8,502 bases of DNA from Spirochaetaceae bacterium (GCA_028820215.1 JAPPKD010000254.1:1-8502), one strand, 5' to 3'. Positions 1 to 6,218 are shown, numbered from the stretch's first letter. The notes: a model not told the origin generated them from the letters alone. Program-made: numbers and translations.

Positions 1-254
1 CCCCACTGACCGTTGAACAGCTCGTCGAGCCCGCGGAAGCGCCGGTCGGCCTCCTGCGCGCGTCGGTCGCCCTCCCGCGCCTGCCGCTTCAGCATTTGAT
101 CGGTCTCCTGCATGCGCCGGTCGGTCTCTTGCATGCGCCGATCGGTCTCCTGCTGACTTTCGGACAACTGGCTCAGGATGCTCCATATTTCCTGGGGCGT
201 TGCCGGAGGACGCCGTTCGCCGTTGCTGCGGTCGTGGTCGTCGTGATCAGACAA
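1..254 (-). CDS. Heptad-repeat coiled-coil protein, N-terminal part only
   Basis: This gene runs off the left edge of the window, leaving 84 complete codons. I place the start at a TTG (254-252) because a GGAG lies exactly 5 nt upstream (263-260) and the downstream frame reads as a typical protein; no ATG start upstream is as good. The visible product has an acidic, His-rich head (SDHDDHDRSNGE), then PQEIWSILSQLSES, then repeated ETDRRMQ heptads, then variants ending in ADRRFRGLDELFNGQW. Such charged heptads predict a long coiled coil. From memory, proteins with an ETDRRMQ-type stalk followed by an LFxGQWG segment belong to uncharacterised families (DUF3782-like) whose missing C-terminal half often resembles a PD-(D/E)XK nuclease fold; that half cannot be checked here. 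The function is unknown. The gene is divergent from the folate/fluoride pair. Confidence 0.62.
   Translation of the reverse strand, partial: MSDHDDHDRSNGERRPPATPQEIWSILSQLSESQQETDRRMQETDRRMQETDQMLKRQAREGDRRAQEADRRFRGLDELFNGQW
98..152 (-). repeat. 21-nt tandem repeat encoding the heptad ETDRRMQ
   Basis: Two 21-nt units (98-118 and 119-139) differ at only two positions, and a third partial unit (140-152) matches the first 13 nt. On the coding (minus) strand each unit encodes one heptad. This is an in-frame coding minisatellite that can lengthen or shorten the coiled coil by whole heptads. Confidence 0.8.
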
Positions 255-603
255 GGGGGCTCCGATCCCACGAACGTAGCGGTTCCCGTTCTGTCGGGCA
301 AGCTCTGGAACGAGAGCAGGGCACCGGCAGCGATCGGACGTTTCACCCGCCGGAATGTCCGGTCATCCTCGGCCGGCAGTGTCTGGCGACACCCCCGTGC
401 CCAAGGCAGCCCGGCCCTATCGGGACTGCCCGTCGCGGCGTACCATGACGCCGCCATGGTGGGCGGAGCGTTCCATCGCTGGACCGTGCGGGGAGCCGTG
501 AGCGGGATCGCGCTGCTGATCAAGCCGCGCGCGGCGGCGAGGACGTACCGCTACCACGCGCGCGAGCACGGCGAGCCGTTCCTGTGCGATCGGCCGCGGG
601 CGG
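255..603. other. Intergenic stretch without a secure gene
   Basis: This is the divergent gap between the leftmost minus-strand gene and the cyclo-ligase. I see no tRNA, no 6S-like RNA that I can fold with confidence, and no clear promoter. One short hairpin, GTGTC-tggc-GACAC, lies at 379-392, but it is too small to call. A doubtful small ORF occupies the right part and is listed separately. Confidence 0.5.
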
Positions 604-632
604 ATGAGGGCGCTGACGACGGCCGCGGATGA
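456..632 (+). CDS. Doubtful small protein overlapping the cyclo-ligase start
   Basis: This 58-codon frame ends in TGA at 630-632. Possible starts are ATG 456, GTG 486 and GTG 498. A GGGGAG precedes GTG 498, but at only 2 nt, which is too close for a normal ribosome site. From codon 498 on, nearly every third position is G or C (SGIALLIKPRAAARTYRYHA and onward), as in the real genes here, and the frame overlaps the cyclo-ligase start by 29 nt, which would allow translational coupling. I recognise no family. The frame is also open far upstream, as happens by chance in GC-rich DNA, so it may not be a gene. Confidence 0.22.
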   Translation: MVGGAFHRWTVRGAVSGIALLIKPRAAARTYRYHAREHGEPFLCDRPRADEGADDGRG

Positions 633-1188
633 CCGTGCCGGCCTGCGCGGGCGGGCGCGCCGCATCCGGGACGCGGTCCCGCCGGCGGACCGCGCGCGGC
701 TGAGCGCTCGCATTTGCGGCCGCGCGCGGACCCTGCTAACCGCGGCCGGCGCGCACACCGTGATGGTCTACGTGAGCTTCCGCAGCGAGGTGGAGACCGC
801 CGGGCTGATCGACGAGTTGCGCCGCACGCACCGGGTGGCCGCACCGCGGGGCGCGGACGCCGGGTGCATGGATGCGATGCTTCTGGCCGGCACGCCGCTG
901 GTGCGCGGCCGCCTGGGCATCCTGGAGCCGCCGGCCACGGCCGCGGTGGTGGAGCCGGCGTCGATCGACGCGGTGCTGGTGCCGGGGCTCGCCTTCGATC
1001 CGGCCGGCTATCGGCTGGGCTACGGCGGCGGCTACTACGACCGCTTCCTGGTCGGCTGCGCGCGGGCGCTCCGCATCGGCCTGGCGTTCGAGGCGCAGAT
1101 CGTCGATTCGGTGCTGCCGCACGCCCACGACCAGCCGCTGCATCACATCGTGACCGAGCGGCGGGTGATCGATGCGGTGCGCCGGTGA
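604..1188 (+). CDS. 5-formyltetrahydrofolate cyclo-ligase (MTHFS family)
   Basis: This cytosolic enzyme uses ATP to turn 5-formyltetrahydrofolate into 5,10-methenyltetrahydrofolate, returning a stored or inhibitory folate to one-carbon metabolism (the role of E. coli YgfA/Fau). The 194-residue product has the usual family length. Diagnostic blocks are VPGLAFD at 126-132, the glycine-rich nucleotide-binding signature LGYGGGYYDRFL at 138-149, and the C-terminal PHAHDQPLHHIVTERRVID at 172-190. The N-terminal helix with LRGRARRIRD fits the family's basic substrate and ATP-binding start, although the usual lysine is an arginine here. I take ATG 604 because it gives a normal N-terminus; no strong ribosome site precedes it. 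Its TGA overlaps the GTG of crcB, so the two genes are very likely co-transcribed and translationally coupled. Confidence 0.93.
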   Translation: MRALTTAADDRAGLRGRARRIRDAVPPADRARLSARICGRARTLLTAAGAHTVMVYVSFRSEVETAGLIDELRRTHRVAAPRGADAGCMDAMLLAGTPLVRGRLGILEPPATAAVVEPASIDAVLVPGLAFDPAGYRLGYGGGYYDRFLVGCARALRIGLAFEAQIVDSVLPHAHDQPLHHIVTERRVIDAVRR

Positions 1189-1580
1189 GCGGGTTGCTGC
1201 GCGACGGCCTGCTGGTCGGCCTGGGCGGTTTCTTCGGCGCCGTGGCGCGCTTCCTGATGACCGGCTGGCTGCAGGCGCGCGACGACTCGTTTCCGTACGG
1301 CACCCTGGCGGTCAACGTCGCCGGCTCGCTGGCGCTCGCCTTTCTGGCCACCATGCTGTCGGAGCGGGCGCTTCCCGGCAGCGCGTTCCGGCTGATCGCG
1401 ATGGTGGGGTTCCTGGGGGCCTTCACCACCTTCTCGGCCTTCAGCTACGAGTCGGCGCTGCTGTGGAGCGGCGGCCGCTGGCTGGCCCTGGCCGGCAACG
1501 TCGTCCTGAACGTCGGCACCTGCCTGCTGGCGACCGCGGCCGGCATCGCCCTGGCGCGGCAGGCCGCCGGCGGGCCGTAA
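1185..1580 (+). CDS. crcB: Fluoride ion channel CrcB/Fluc
   Basis: CrcB proteins form dual-topology dimers in the inner membrane that let fluoride leave the cell, protecting enolase and pyrophosphatase. The 131-residue product has four predicted membrane spans (about 7-25, 37-57, 66-90 and 98-122). It carries the family motifs GGFFGAVARF at 14-23, GTLAVNVAGS at 39-48 with the pore asparagine N44, and GFLGAFTTFSAFSYE at 75-89, holding the TM3 break and the Phe/Thr/Ser track lining the fluoride path. The GTG start at 1185 overlaps the upstream TGA (GTGA), gives the expected length, and places the first glycine motif correctly. No fluoride riboswitch is apparent upstream; expression would follow the cyclo-ligase promoter. 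Fluoride and folate functions have no obvious link beyond the shared transcript. Confidence 0.95.
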   Translation: MSGLLRDGLLVGLGGFFGAVARFLMTGWLQARDDSFPYGTLAVNVAGSLALAFLATMLSERALPGSAFRLIAMVGFLGAFTTFSAFSYESALLWSGGRWLALAGNVVLNVGTCLLATAAGIALARQAAGGP

Positions 1581-1621
1581 GCGGGGCGCCGGCCTCTTCC
1601 CGGACCTCAGGCCCGCGCGGA

Positions 1622-1650
1622 TTGACAGGCCGCTGCCGCCACGTTATCGT
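1622..1650 (+). promoter_or_regulatory. Putative sigma70-type promoter for the Fic gene
   Basis: A perfect TTGACA (1622-1627) is followed after 17 nt by TATCGT (1645-1650), a 4/6 match to TATAAT. Predicted transcription would start near 1657, giving a leader of about 130 nt. The -10 overlaps the first 13-nt direct repeat, and the 17-nt palindrome lies just downstream of the start site. A second option uses TATCAT (1674-1679), inside the palindrome, with a weak -35 TTTTCA at 1651-1656. Confidence 0.5.
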
Positions 1651-1704
1651 TTTTCATGTATTTCCAATTGAATTATCATAATTCACGGATTGTTATCGTT
1701 TTTC
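1643..1704 (+). repeat. Pair of 13-nt direct repeats GTTATCGTTTTTC
   Basis: Identical 13-mers lie at 1643-1655 and 1692-1704, 49 nt apart, and they bracket the palindrome at 1669-1685. The core ATCGTTTTTC occurs a third time at 1803-1812, inside the first codons of the Fic gene. Such AT-rich repeats stand out in this GC-rich DNA and look like protein-binding sites. Confidence 0.7.
1669..1685. promoter_or_regulatory. Perfect 17-nt palindrome, candidate operator
   Basis: TGAATTATCATAATTCA is a perfect inverted repeat (8 + 1 + 8). It lies just after the predicted start site of the Fic promoter, where a dimeric repressor could block transcription. Its centre also contains TATCAT on one strand and TATGAT on the other, so it could overlap a -10 element. 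No helix-turn-helix regulator is encoded in the window. Confidence 0.55.
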
Positions 1705-1789
1705 GCGATGCGTCACGTCGTCGCGCGATCCGCGATACCAATCACGGCCCATAGGAAACACGAGGCTGAAGAAGAACAATTCGAAAAGA

Positions 1790-3325
1790 GTGGCTCAAGC
1801 GGATCGTTTTTCACAATCCGTAAGGGTTTTTCGCGAACAGCGCTTGCCGGTAACCGCGACTCCGGCCGGCTACGCGGCACTCATCGACGCATACGATCTG
1901 CACGTGCCACTTCCGCGCACGTTGAGTGCCACCGGTGAGCGGCATCGGTTCCTGGCGCAGGCCGGCTGGCGGGTCTATTCGCCCCGGCACGTTCCTCCGC
2001 CGAGCCTGGCAGGCCACCTGACCTTCGCTCTGAAACACGAGGGACTCGATCTGGCCGTGCTCAAGCGGCTGTTTCGTGCCACCGGGCCCGAGCCGATCGA
2101 GGCAGTCGTCAGAGCCTCGCCCACCGGCGCCTACGCACGGCGCGTCTGGTTCCTGTACGAATGGCTCACCGGCAGGAGGCTCGATCTGCCGAACGCCGAC
2201 CGCGGCGCCTACCCGCCGGTTCTCGACCCGAGACTGCAGTTCCCCGCCGCGGCCGAGAATTCGACGCGCCATCGCGTCAAGAACAACCTGCCCGGTATCC
2301 CCGAGTTCTGCCCCCTCGTGTCCCGCACCGAGGCGCTGGACCGCTTCATCAAGCTGGACCTGCCTTCCATGGCACGAGAAGCCAGCGCTGCGGTGCCGCA
2401 GGATCTGATGGCGCGCGCCGCGGCGTTTCTGCTGCTCAAGGACTCCCGGGCGAGCTTCGTCATCGAAGGCGAACGCCCCCCGCAGAACCGCATCCAGCGC
2501 TGGAGCCGCGCGATCGGTCAAGCGGGCACGCAGCCGCTGGACTTCGACGAACTGCTCCGCCTGCAGGAGATCGTGATCGGCGATGCGCGCTTCGTGCAAC
2601 TCGGTCTCAGAAACGAAGGAGGATTCGTCGGCGATCGGGATCGGAACACCCAACAGCCAATCCCGGACCACGTAAGCGCGAGGCCGGAGGATCTGCCGGA
2701 TCTCGTCGATGGCCTGATCGCCTTCGACCGGACGGCGGCACGGGACCTCGATCCGGTGCTGGCCGCTGCGGTTCTGGCATTCGGATTCGTCTACATCCAT
2801 CCGTTCGAGGATGGCAACGGCAGAATGCACCGCTACCTGATCCACCACGTCCTGGCCGAGCGGGGCTTCAACCCCGCCGGCGTCACGTTTCCCGTCTCGG
2901 CAGCGATTCTGGACAGAATCCGCGAGTACCGCACGACCCTGGAGGACTACTCGAAGAGACTGTTGCCCGTAGTCGATTGGAACCCGACCGAACGCGGCAA
3001 CGTGACCGTGCTGAACGACACGGCCGACTTCTACCGGTTCTTCGATGCCACGCCGCACGCGGAGTTCCTGTACGGGTGCGTGCAGCACACCGTCGAACAC
3101 GACCTGCCGGAGGAAACCAAGTATCTGCAACAGTACGATGCGTTCAACGCAGGGGTGAGCTCGATCGTCGACATGCCGGAACGTCTGTCCAATCTCCTGT
3201 TCCGGTTTCTGCGCCAGAACGGCGGCACGTTGTCCACTCGCGGACGGACGAGAGAATTCGCACGGCTGACCGATGAGGAGATCAGCCGGGTCGAGGCGCT
3301 CTATCAGGAGACTCTTCGGCGATGA
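1790..3325 (+). CDS. Fic-domain protein, probable self-inhibited AMP-transferase
   Basis: Fic enzymes transfer AMP (sometimes other nucleotides) from ATP to Ser, Thr or Tyr side chains of target proteins. The 511-residue product has the complete catalytic motif HPFEDGNGRMHR at 337-348: H337 as general base, D341 for Mg2+, N343/G344 as anion hole, and R345/R348 for phosphates. An S-x-x-x-E-G inhibitory motif, S222-FVI-E226-G227, lies before the Fic fold, which places it in the class with the inhibitory helix built into the N-terminal part. A flap segment around 275-300 (NEGGFVG...) would align targets. Residues 1-200 form a conserved-looking N-terminal region, and the C-terminus (about 400-511) ends in a helical NGGTLSTRGRTREFARLTDEE segment. 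The start is GTG 1790 with no good ribosome site; no in-frame ATG precedes it. Base composition is less GC-rich than its neighbours, suggesting acquisition. No separate antitoxin is evident; the target is unknown. Confidence 0.93.
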   Translation: MAQADRFSQSVRVFREQRLPVTATPAGYAALIDAYDLHVPLPRTLSATGERHRFLAQAGWRVYSPRHVPPPSLAGHLTFALKHEGLDLAVLKRLFRATGPEPIEAVVRASPTGAYARRVWFLYEWLTGRRLDLPNADRGAYPPVLDPRLQFPAAAENSTRHRVKNNLPGIPEFCPLVSRTEALDRFIKLDLPSMAREASAAVPQDLMARAAAFLLLKDSRASFVIEGERPPQNRIQRWSRAIGQAGTQPLDFDELLRLQEIVIGDARFVQLGLRNEGGFVGDRDRNTQQPIPDHVSARPEDLPDLVDGLIAFDRTAARDLDPVLAAAVLAFGFVYIHPFEDGNGRMHRYLIHHVLAERGFNPAGVTFPVSAAILDRIREYRTTLEDYSKRLLPVVDWNPTERGNVTVLNDTADFYRFFDATPHAEFLYGCVQHTVEHDLPEETKYLQQYDAFNAGVSSIVDMPERLSNLLFRFLRQNGGTLSTRGRTREFARLTDEEISRVEALYQETLRR

Positions 3326-3515
3326 AACCGACGCGGCTACCACTTCAGGAGCGCACTCATGACGGACCGCATGATCCAATTGCGTCCGTACGTACGCATC
3401 CCAGAACGCCTGCTCTTGTTCGTTGAGCTTCACCTCGATCCTACTCCGTCCCGTCGAACGCTGACGTGGTCTGGACCACCTCATCCGCACCTGCGAGCTC
3501 TGCCCTCGCGGCAGT
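3326..3515. other. Gap between the convergent Fic and permease genes
   Basis: This 190-nt gap separates two convergent genes. It holds a near-perfect palindrome (3381-3398, 16 of 18 positions symmetric, TGCGTCCGTACGTACGCA) and two small hairpins, but no classical terminator with a T-run. On the minus strand a protein-like frame starts at GTG 3433 (KLNEQEQAFWDAYVRTQLDH and onward) and continues open as antisense to the Fic gene. I cannot tell whether it is a gene remnant or chance. Confidence 0.45.
3466..3479. repeat. Inverted repeat GTGGTC-TG-GACCAC
   Basis: This is a perfect 6 + 2 + 6 inverted repeat between convergent genes. A second small hairpin, CTGCC-ctcgc-GGCAG, follows at 3500-3514, just beyond the permease stop. 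Either could help end transcription in both directions, but neither has a T-tract. Confidence 0.35.
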
Positions 3516-4742
3516 TCAGGCGCGCAACAGGCGCACGACCTGGCCGAAGGTGCCCTTCGTGCCTGTCAGCAGGATCCCGAGCCGGAACACCTTGGCGGCC
3601 GCCCACACCGCGCCCACCGTCAGCAGGGCCATGCCGGCCACCGACACCACGACCTGCAGCGCGCCGGGATCGCCGACCAGCACGCGCATGAACATCACCA
3701 CCGGGGCGGTCAGCGGGATCAGCGACAGCACGACCGCGACGGTCCCGTCGGGGGTGATCAGCACCGACGGCATCACCAGCATCGGCACCACCAGCGCCAC
3801 CATCACCGGCCAGAGGAGTTGCCCGAGGTTCTGCTCGTCGGCGGCGATCGCGCCCGCCATCGCGAACGCGGCCGCGTACAGCAGGAACCCCAGCGCGAAG
3901 AACGCCAGCAGTGTCACCAGGTTGCCCGGCTGCACGATCGGCGGGACCGTCACGCCAGCGAGCGGACCCAGAACCTCGATGACCAGGAGGGCGATGAGCA
4001 TCCAGGCCAGGTACTGCAGCACCCCCGCCGCTCCGCGTCCCGCCAGCTTGCCGGCCAGCAGCGCGAAGGGGTGCAGCGAGGACAGCATGATCTCGGCGGT
4101 CTTGCCGGTCTTCTCGGTCAACACCGCGCGGCTGATCGACTGGCCGTACAGGATCAACATCATGTAGAGCAGGCCCACGAACGCGGTCACCACCAGGAAC
4201 GACTGCTCCAGATCCTGCTCGACCGCCCCTTCCTCATCCAGCAGCAGCGCCTGCATGCGCGGCTGGCGCGTCAGCGCGGTGACACGCTCCGCGTCCAGCC
4301 CGGCGCGCTGCAGCCGGCCCTGCACGACCGCGCGGCCGATGACGCCGTCCACCAGGGCGCGCAGGGCGACATCGACCGCCTCGTCGCTGTAGTAGCGGGG
4401 GTCCTCTCCGCCGAGCGCGTCGGCCGGAAACACCACGTAGCCGTCCAGGTCGCCGGCACGCACCCGGTCGGCCAGCGGCTCCGCCTCGCCTGCTTCCTCC
4501 ACGAGGATGCCGAGCGGGGCAAGCTCGTCCCGGATCGGCGGCAGCAGGTCGCCGGCGCCGACCAGGGCCAGCGTCCGCCCGTGCAGCGCAGTGACGTCCT
4601 CGGCGGCGTTCCGGGCCAGCACCGACGGCAGCGCGAACAGGGCGGCGATGATGAAGGGGCCGGTCACGGTCGTGATCAGGAACCCCTTGGTCATGGCCAC
4701 CATGCGCAGCTCCTTGCGACAGACCAGCCAGAGCTTGCTCAC
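3516..4742 (-). CDS. ABC-2 type transporter permease, NatB-like
   Basis: This is a membrane subunit of an ABC exporter; NatB-type proteins work with a separate NatA ATPase to expel sodium or other compounds, but the substrate here is unknown. The 408-residue product has one N-terminal membrane span (about 20-42), a large extracytoplasmic domain (about 45-180), then a cluster of about six spans (183-203, 240-262, 275-298, 308-328, 335-353, 365-383). Family signatures are EKTGKTAEIMLSSL at 210-223, the following LLAGKLAGRGAAGVLQ at 228-243, and SLIPLTAPVVMFMR at 340-353. The start is GTG 4742, giving the typical MSKLWLVCRKEL head. It lies 16 nt downstream of the desaturase stop, so one transcript is likely. 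No ATPase gene adjoins it, which is unusual. A truncated paralogue lies at 7328-8446. Confidence 0.9.
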   Translation of the reverse strand: MSKLWLVCRKELRMVAMTKGFLITTVTGPFIIAALFALPSVLARNAAEDVTALHGRTLALVGAGDLLPPIRDELAPLGILVEEAGEAEPLADRVRAGDLDGYVVFPADALGGEDPRYYSDEAVDVALRALVDGVIGRAVVQGRLQRAGLDAERVTALTRQPRMQALLLDEEGAVEQDLEQSFLVVTAFVGLLYMMLILYGQSISRAVLTEKTGKTAEIMLSSLHPFALLAGKLAGRGAAGVLQYLAWMLIALLVIEVLGPLAGVTVPPIVQPGNLVTLLAFFALGFLLYAAAFAMAGAIAADEQNLGQLLWPVMVALVVPMLVMPSVLITPDGTVAVVLSLIPLTAPVVMFMRVLVGDPGALQVVVSVAGMALLTVGAVWAAAKVFRLGILLTGTKGTFGQVVRLLRA

Positions 4743-4758
4743 CGGTGCGGCCGCCCCG

Positions 4759-5925
4759 CTATTGTCCCCGCGGGGCCAGCTCGCCGATCGAGGCCTCCAG
4801 CTTCACCCGTTCGTCCGCGGGCAGCCTGACCTCGGCCTCGCTCACCACGGCGGGATGAGCGGTCGGCGGCAGCGGCGTGTCGAATTGGTAGCCGGGATCC
4901 TGAGCCCGGCGCTTCTCGATGGCCAGCATCTCCCGCCACGAGCCGAACAGCGTGCGCGTCGCCGGCATGTCGTCGGCGATCACGCCTGCCAGCTTCTTGA
5001 GGTTGTAGCAGGGGACGCCGGCGAACATGTGGTGCTCGGTGTGCCAGTTCATCCGCCAATACAGAAAGGAGACGAACGGGTGCAGGGTGTTGGAGCGCAC
5101 GCACAGGCGGAAGTCGGGGACGTTGTCGCGCAGCCCGGCGTGCATGGGCTTGCCGCACAGGTAGGTCAGCCAGTTGCCGACGAACAGGTAGCCGGTGAGC
5201 ACGATGGAAAGCCACCAGGCACCGGTCGCCGCGGAGACCGCCAGGACGGCCGCGTGGAACAGGATCGTGAGGCGCGCCCAGCGCACCGCCTTGCGCTCCA
5301 CGTCCGGGGCGATCGCGAACAGCGCCTTGGTCCACTCGCTGGTGTGGATGCCGGACACCTTCAGGTTGTAGCGCGGGATCGCCATGCGTCCGGCTTCCCC
5401 CACCACCCGGATCATCCCGTCGACGTTGACGGTGAGCATCTGCACCACCGACCGCGCCGACAGGCCCAGGTCGAGCGGCAGCAGGACCTCCCGGTCGCCG
5501 TCGGGATGCAGGGTGTAGCGGTGGTGGTAGGTATGGCTCATCGCGTACTCGTGGTGGTTCCACCACGACAGCAGGCTGAGCACGCGCAGGAAGAAGCGGT
5601 TGAGCCAGCGGGTACGGAACACGGTGCCGTGGCCGAGCTCGTGCACGGCCAGCCCGCGGAAAAAGGTGCCCACGGTGCCGTGGCACCAGAGCGCGATCGC
5701 GAACGGCAGCCAGAGCCCGTGCGCGAAGCACCAGGCGGTCACCGCGCCGGTCACGGCGAACAGCCCCAGGTGGCCGAGCGTCTGGAACGCGCCCTGCAGG
5801 TCGCTGCGCTGCATGAGCGTGCGCAGCACGGCCGGGTCGATCGGACAGCGATACCACTTGACGCGGAAGTTCCTGCGAACCTCGGCCAGCGGCGGGAAGT
5901 CGAAGCGCGCGGTCGCGGTGCTCAT
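4759..5925 (-). CDS. Membrane fatty acid desaturase
   Basis: This is a di-iron integral membrane desaturase that uses O2 and electrons from a redox partner to place a double bond in an acyl chain or related lipid. The 388-residue product has the three histidine boxes in order: HELGH at 95-99, HTYHH at 131-135 and HTEHH at 295-299. Hydrophobic segments lie at about 50-66, 71-92, 110-122 and 217-255. Length and box spacing fit the family. Regiospecificity cannot be read from sequence; it could equally hydroxylate or act on a sphingolipid or pigment. The ATG at 5925 follows a perfect TATAAT by 8 nt, so the mRNA would have a 1-3 nt leader and no Shine-Dalgarno. The permease gene follows after 16 nt. 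The electron donor (ferredoxin, cytochrome b5 or reductase) is not encoded nearby. Confidence 0.93.
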   Translation of the reverse strand: MSTATARFDFPPLAEVRRNFRVKWYRCPIDPAVLRTLMQRSDLQGAFQTLGHLGLFAVTGAVTAWCFAHGLWLPFAIALWCHGTVGTFFRGLAVHELGHGTVFRTRWLNRFFLRVLSLLSWWNHHEYAMSHTYHHRYTLHPDGDREVLLPLDLGLSARSVVQMLTVNVDGMIRVVGEAGRMAIPRYNLKVSGIHTSEWTKALFAIAPDVERKAVRWARLTILFHAAVLAVSAATGAWWLSIVLTGYLFVGNWLTYLCGKPMHAGLRDNVPDFRLCVRSNTLHPFVSFLYWRMNWHTEHHMFAGVPCYNLKKLAGVIADDMPATRTLFGSWREMLAIEKRRAQDPGYQFDTPLPPTAHPAVVSEAEVRLPADERVKLEASIGELAPRGQ

Positions 5926-5933
5926 GGGACGCG

Positions 5934-5939
5934 ATTATA
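5934..5939 (-). promoter_or_regulatory. -10 box of the desaturase gene, near-leaderless
   Basis: On the minus strand a perfect TATAAT ends 8 nt before the ATG (5925-5923), so transcription should start 1-3 nt before the start codon. The intervening CGCGTCCC holds no ribosome site. I see no good -35 at 16-18 nt. Confidence 0.55.
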
Positions 5940-6203
5940 CGGCCTTGCGGAGTCCACGGGCCGTCGGGGGTATGTTGACCGGTAGCGGCCGCCGGCGCCT
6001 CGAAAAAAATGAAGAAACATTCGTCCGAGGGGTTGACGGGTTTCGGCGGCTTTCAGGTGGCCCGCCATCGCATCGGCCGACCGGTCCGGGGCTCCGCGGA
6101 AGCTGCCAGGCCCCGCCCGGCGCGTGGCGCCCCGTTCAGCACGCGGTGAGCCCCAGTTCGGCGGCCGTCCGGGACTCCTGCTAAACCTGCATTTTAAAAT
6201 CAT

Positions 6204-6212
6204 TGTTATATT
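6204..6212 (+). promoter_or_regulatory. Extended -10 of the HNH gene, leaderless
   Basis: TGTTATATT fits an extended -10 (TGn plus a 5/6 match to TATAAT). With the usual spacing of about 7 nt, the transcript would begin at the A of ATG 6219. No Shine-Dalgarno is present. The palindrome ATTTTAAAAT (6191-6200) lies immediately upstream and could bind a regulator or help DNA melting. Confidence 0.55.
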
Positions 6213-6218
6213 TACGTC

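Larger units (their letters stand above)
5926..6218. other. Divergent intergenic region, desaturase/HNH gene
   Basis: This gap is GC-rich in its middle but AT-rich at both ends, where outward-facing -10 elements sit next to the start codons. It contains a short A-run (6003-6009) between CCTCG (5998-6002) and CGAGG (6026-6030), and a 10-nt palindrome ATTTTAAAAT at 6191-6200. I find no convincing gene or RNA in it. Confidence 0.5.

Noticed and set aside
255..455. 6S RNA or riboswitch upstream of cyclo-ligase/crcB
   Set aside because: 6S RNA is often next to this folate gene in proteobacteria and crcB often has a fluoride riboswitch, but I could not find either fold or its conserved core here, and the crcB start overlaps the preceding gene.
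551..1429. Long minus-strand frame opposite cyclo-ligase and crcB
   Set aside because: Its Arg/Pro/Ala/Ser-rich translation lacks motifs, and it lies opposite two well-supported genes.
1561..1595. Terminator after crcB
   Set aside because: CCGGCG (1567-1572) can pair with CGCCGG (1587-1592), but the stem spans the crcB stop codon and no T-run follows.
1690..1938. Small plus-strand frame overlapping the Fic leader
   Set aside because: It starts from a TTG inside the repeat region, overlaps the Fic gene in another frame, and has no recognisable motif.
1811..3430. Very long open frame antisense to the Fic gene
   Set aside because: It mirrors the codon pattern of the strongly supported Fic gene and yields a His/Val/Arg-rich sequence with no motif. 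Only the part outside the Fic gene (3326-3490) is kept as a question.
4507..5985. Long plus-strand open frame across the desaturase region
   Set aside because: It is opposite a gene with three intact histidine boxes, and its product is a low-complexity HAR/Q/G-rich string, typical of a GC-rich shadow.
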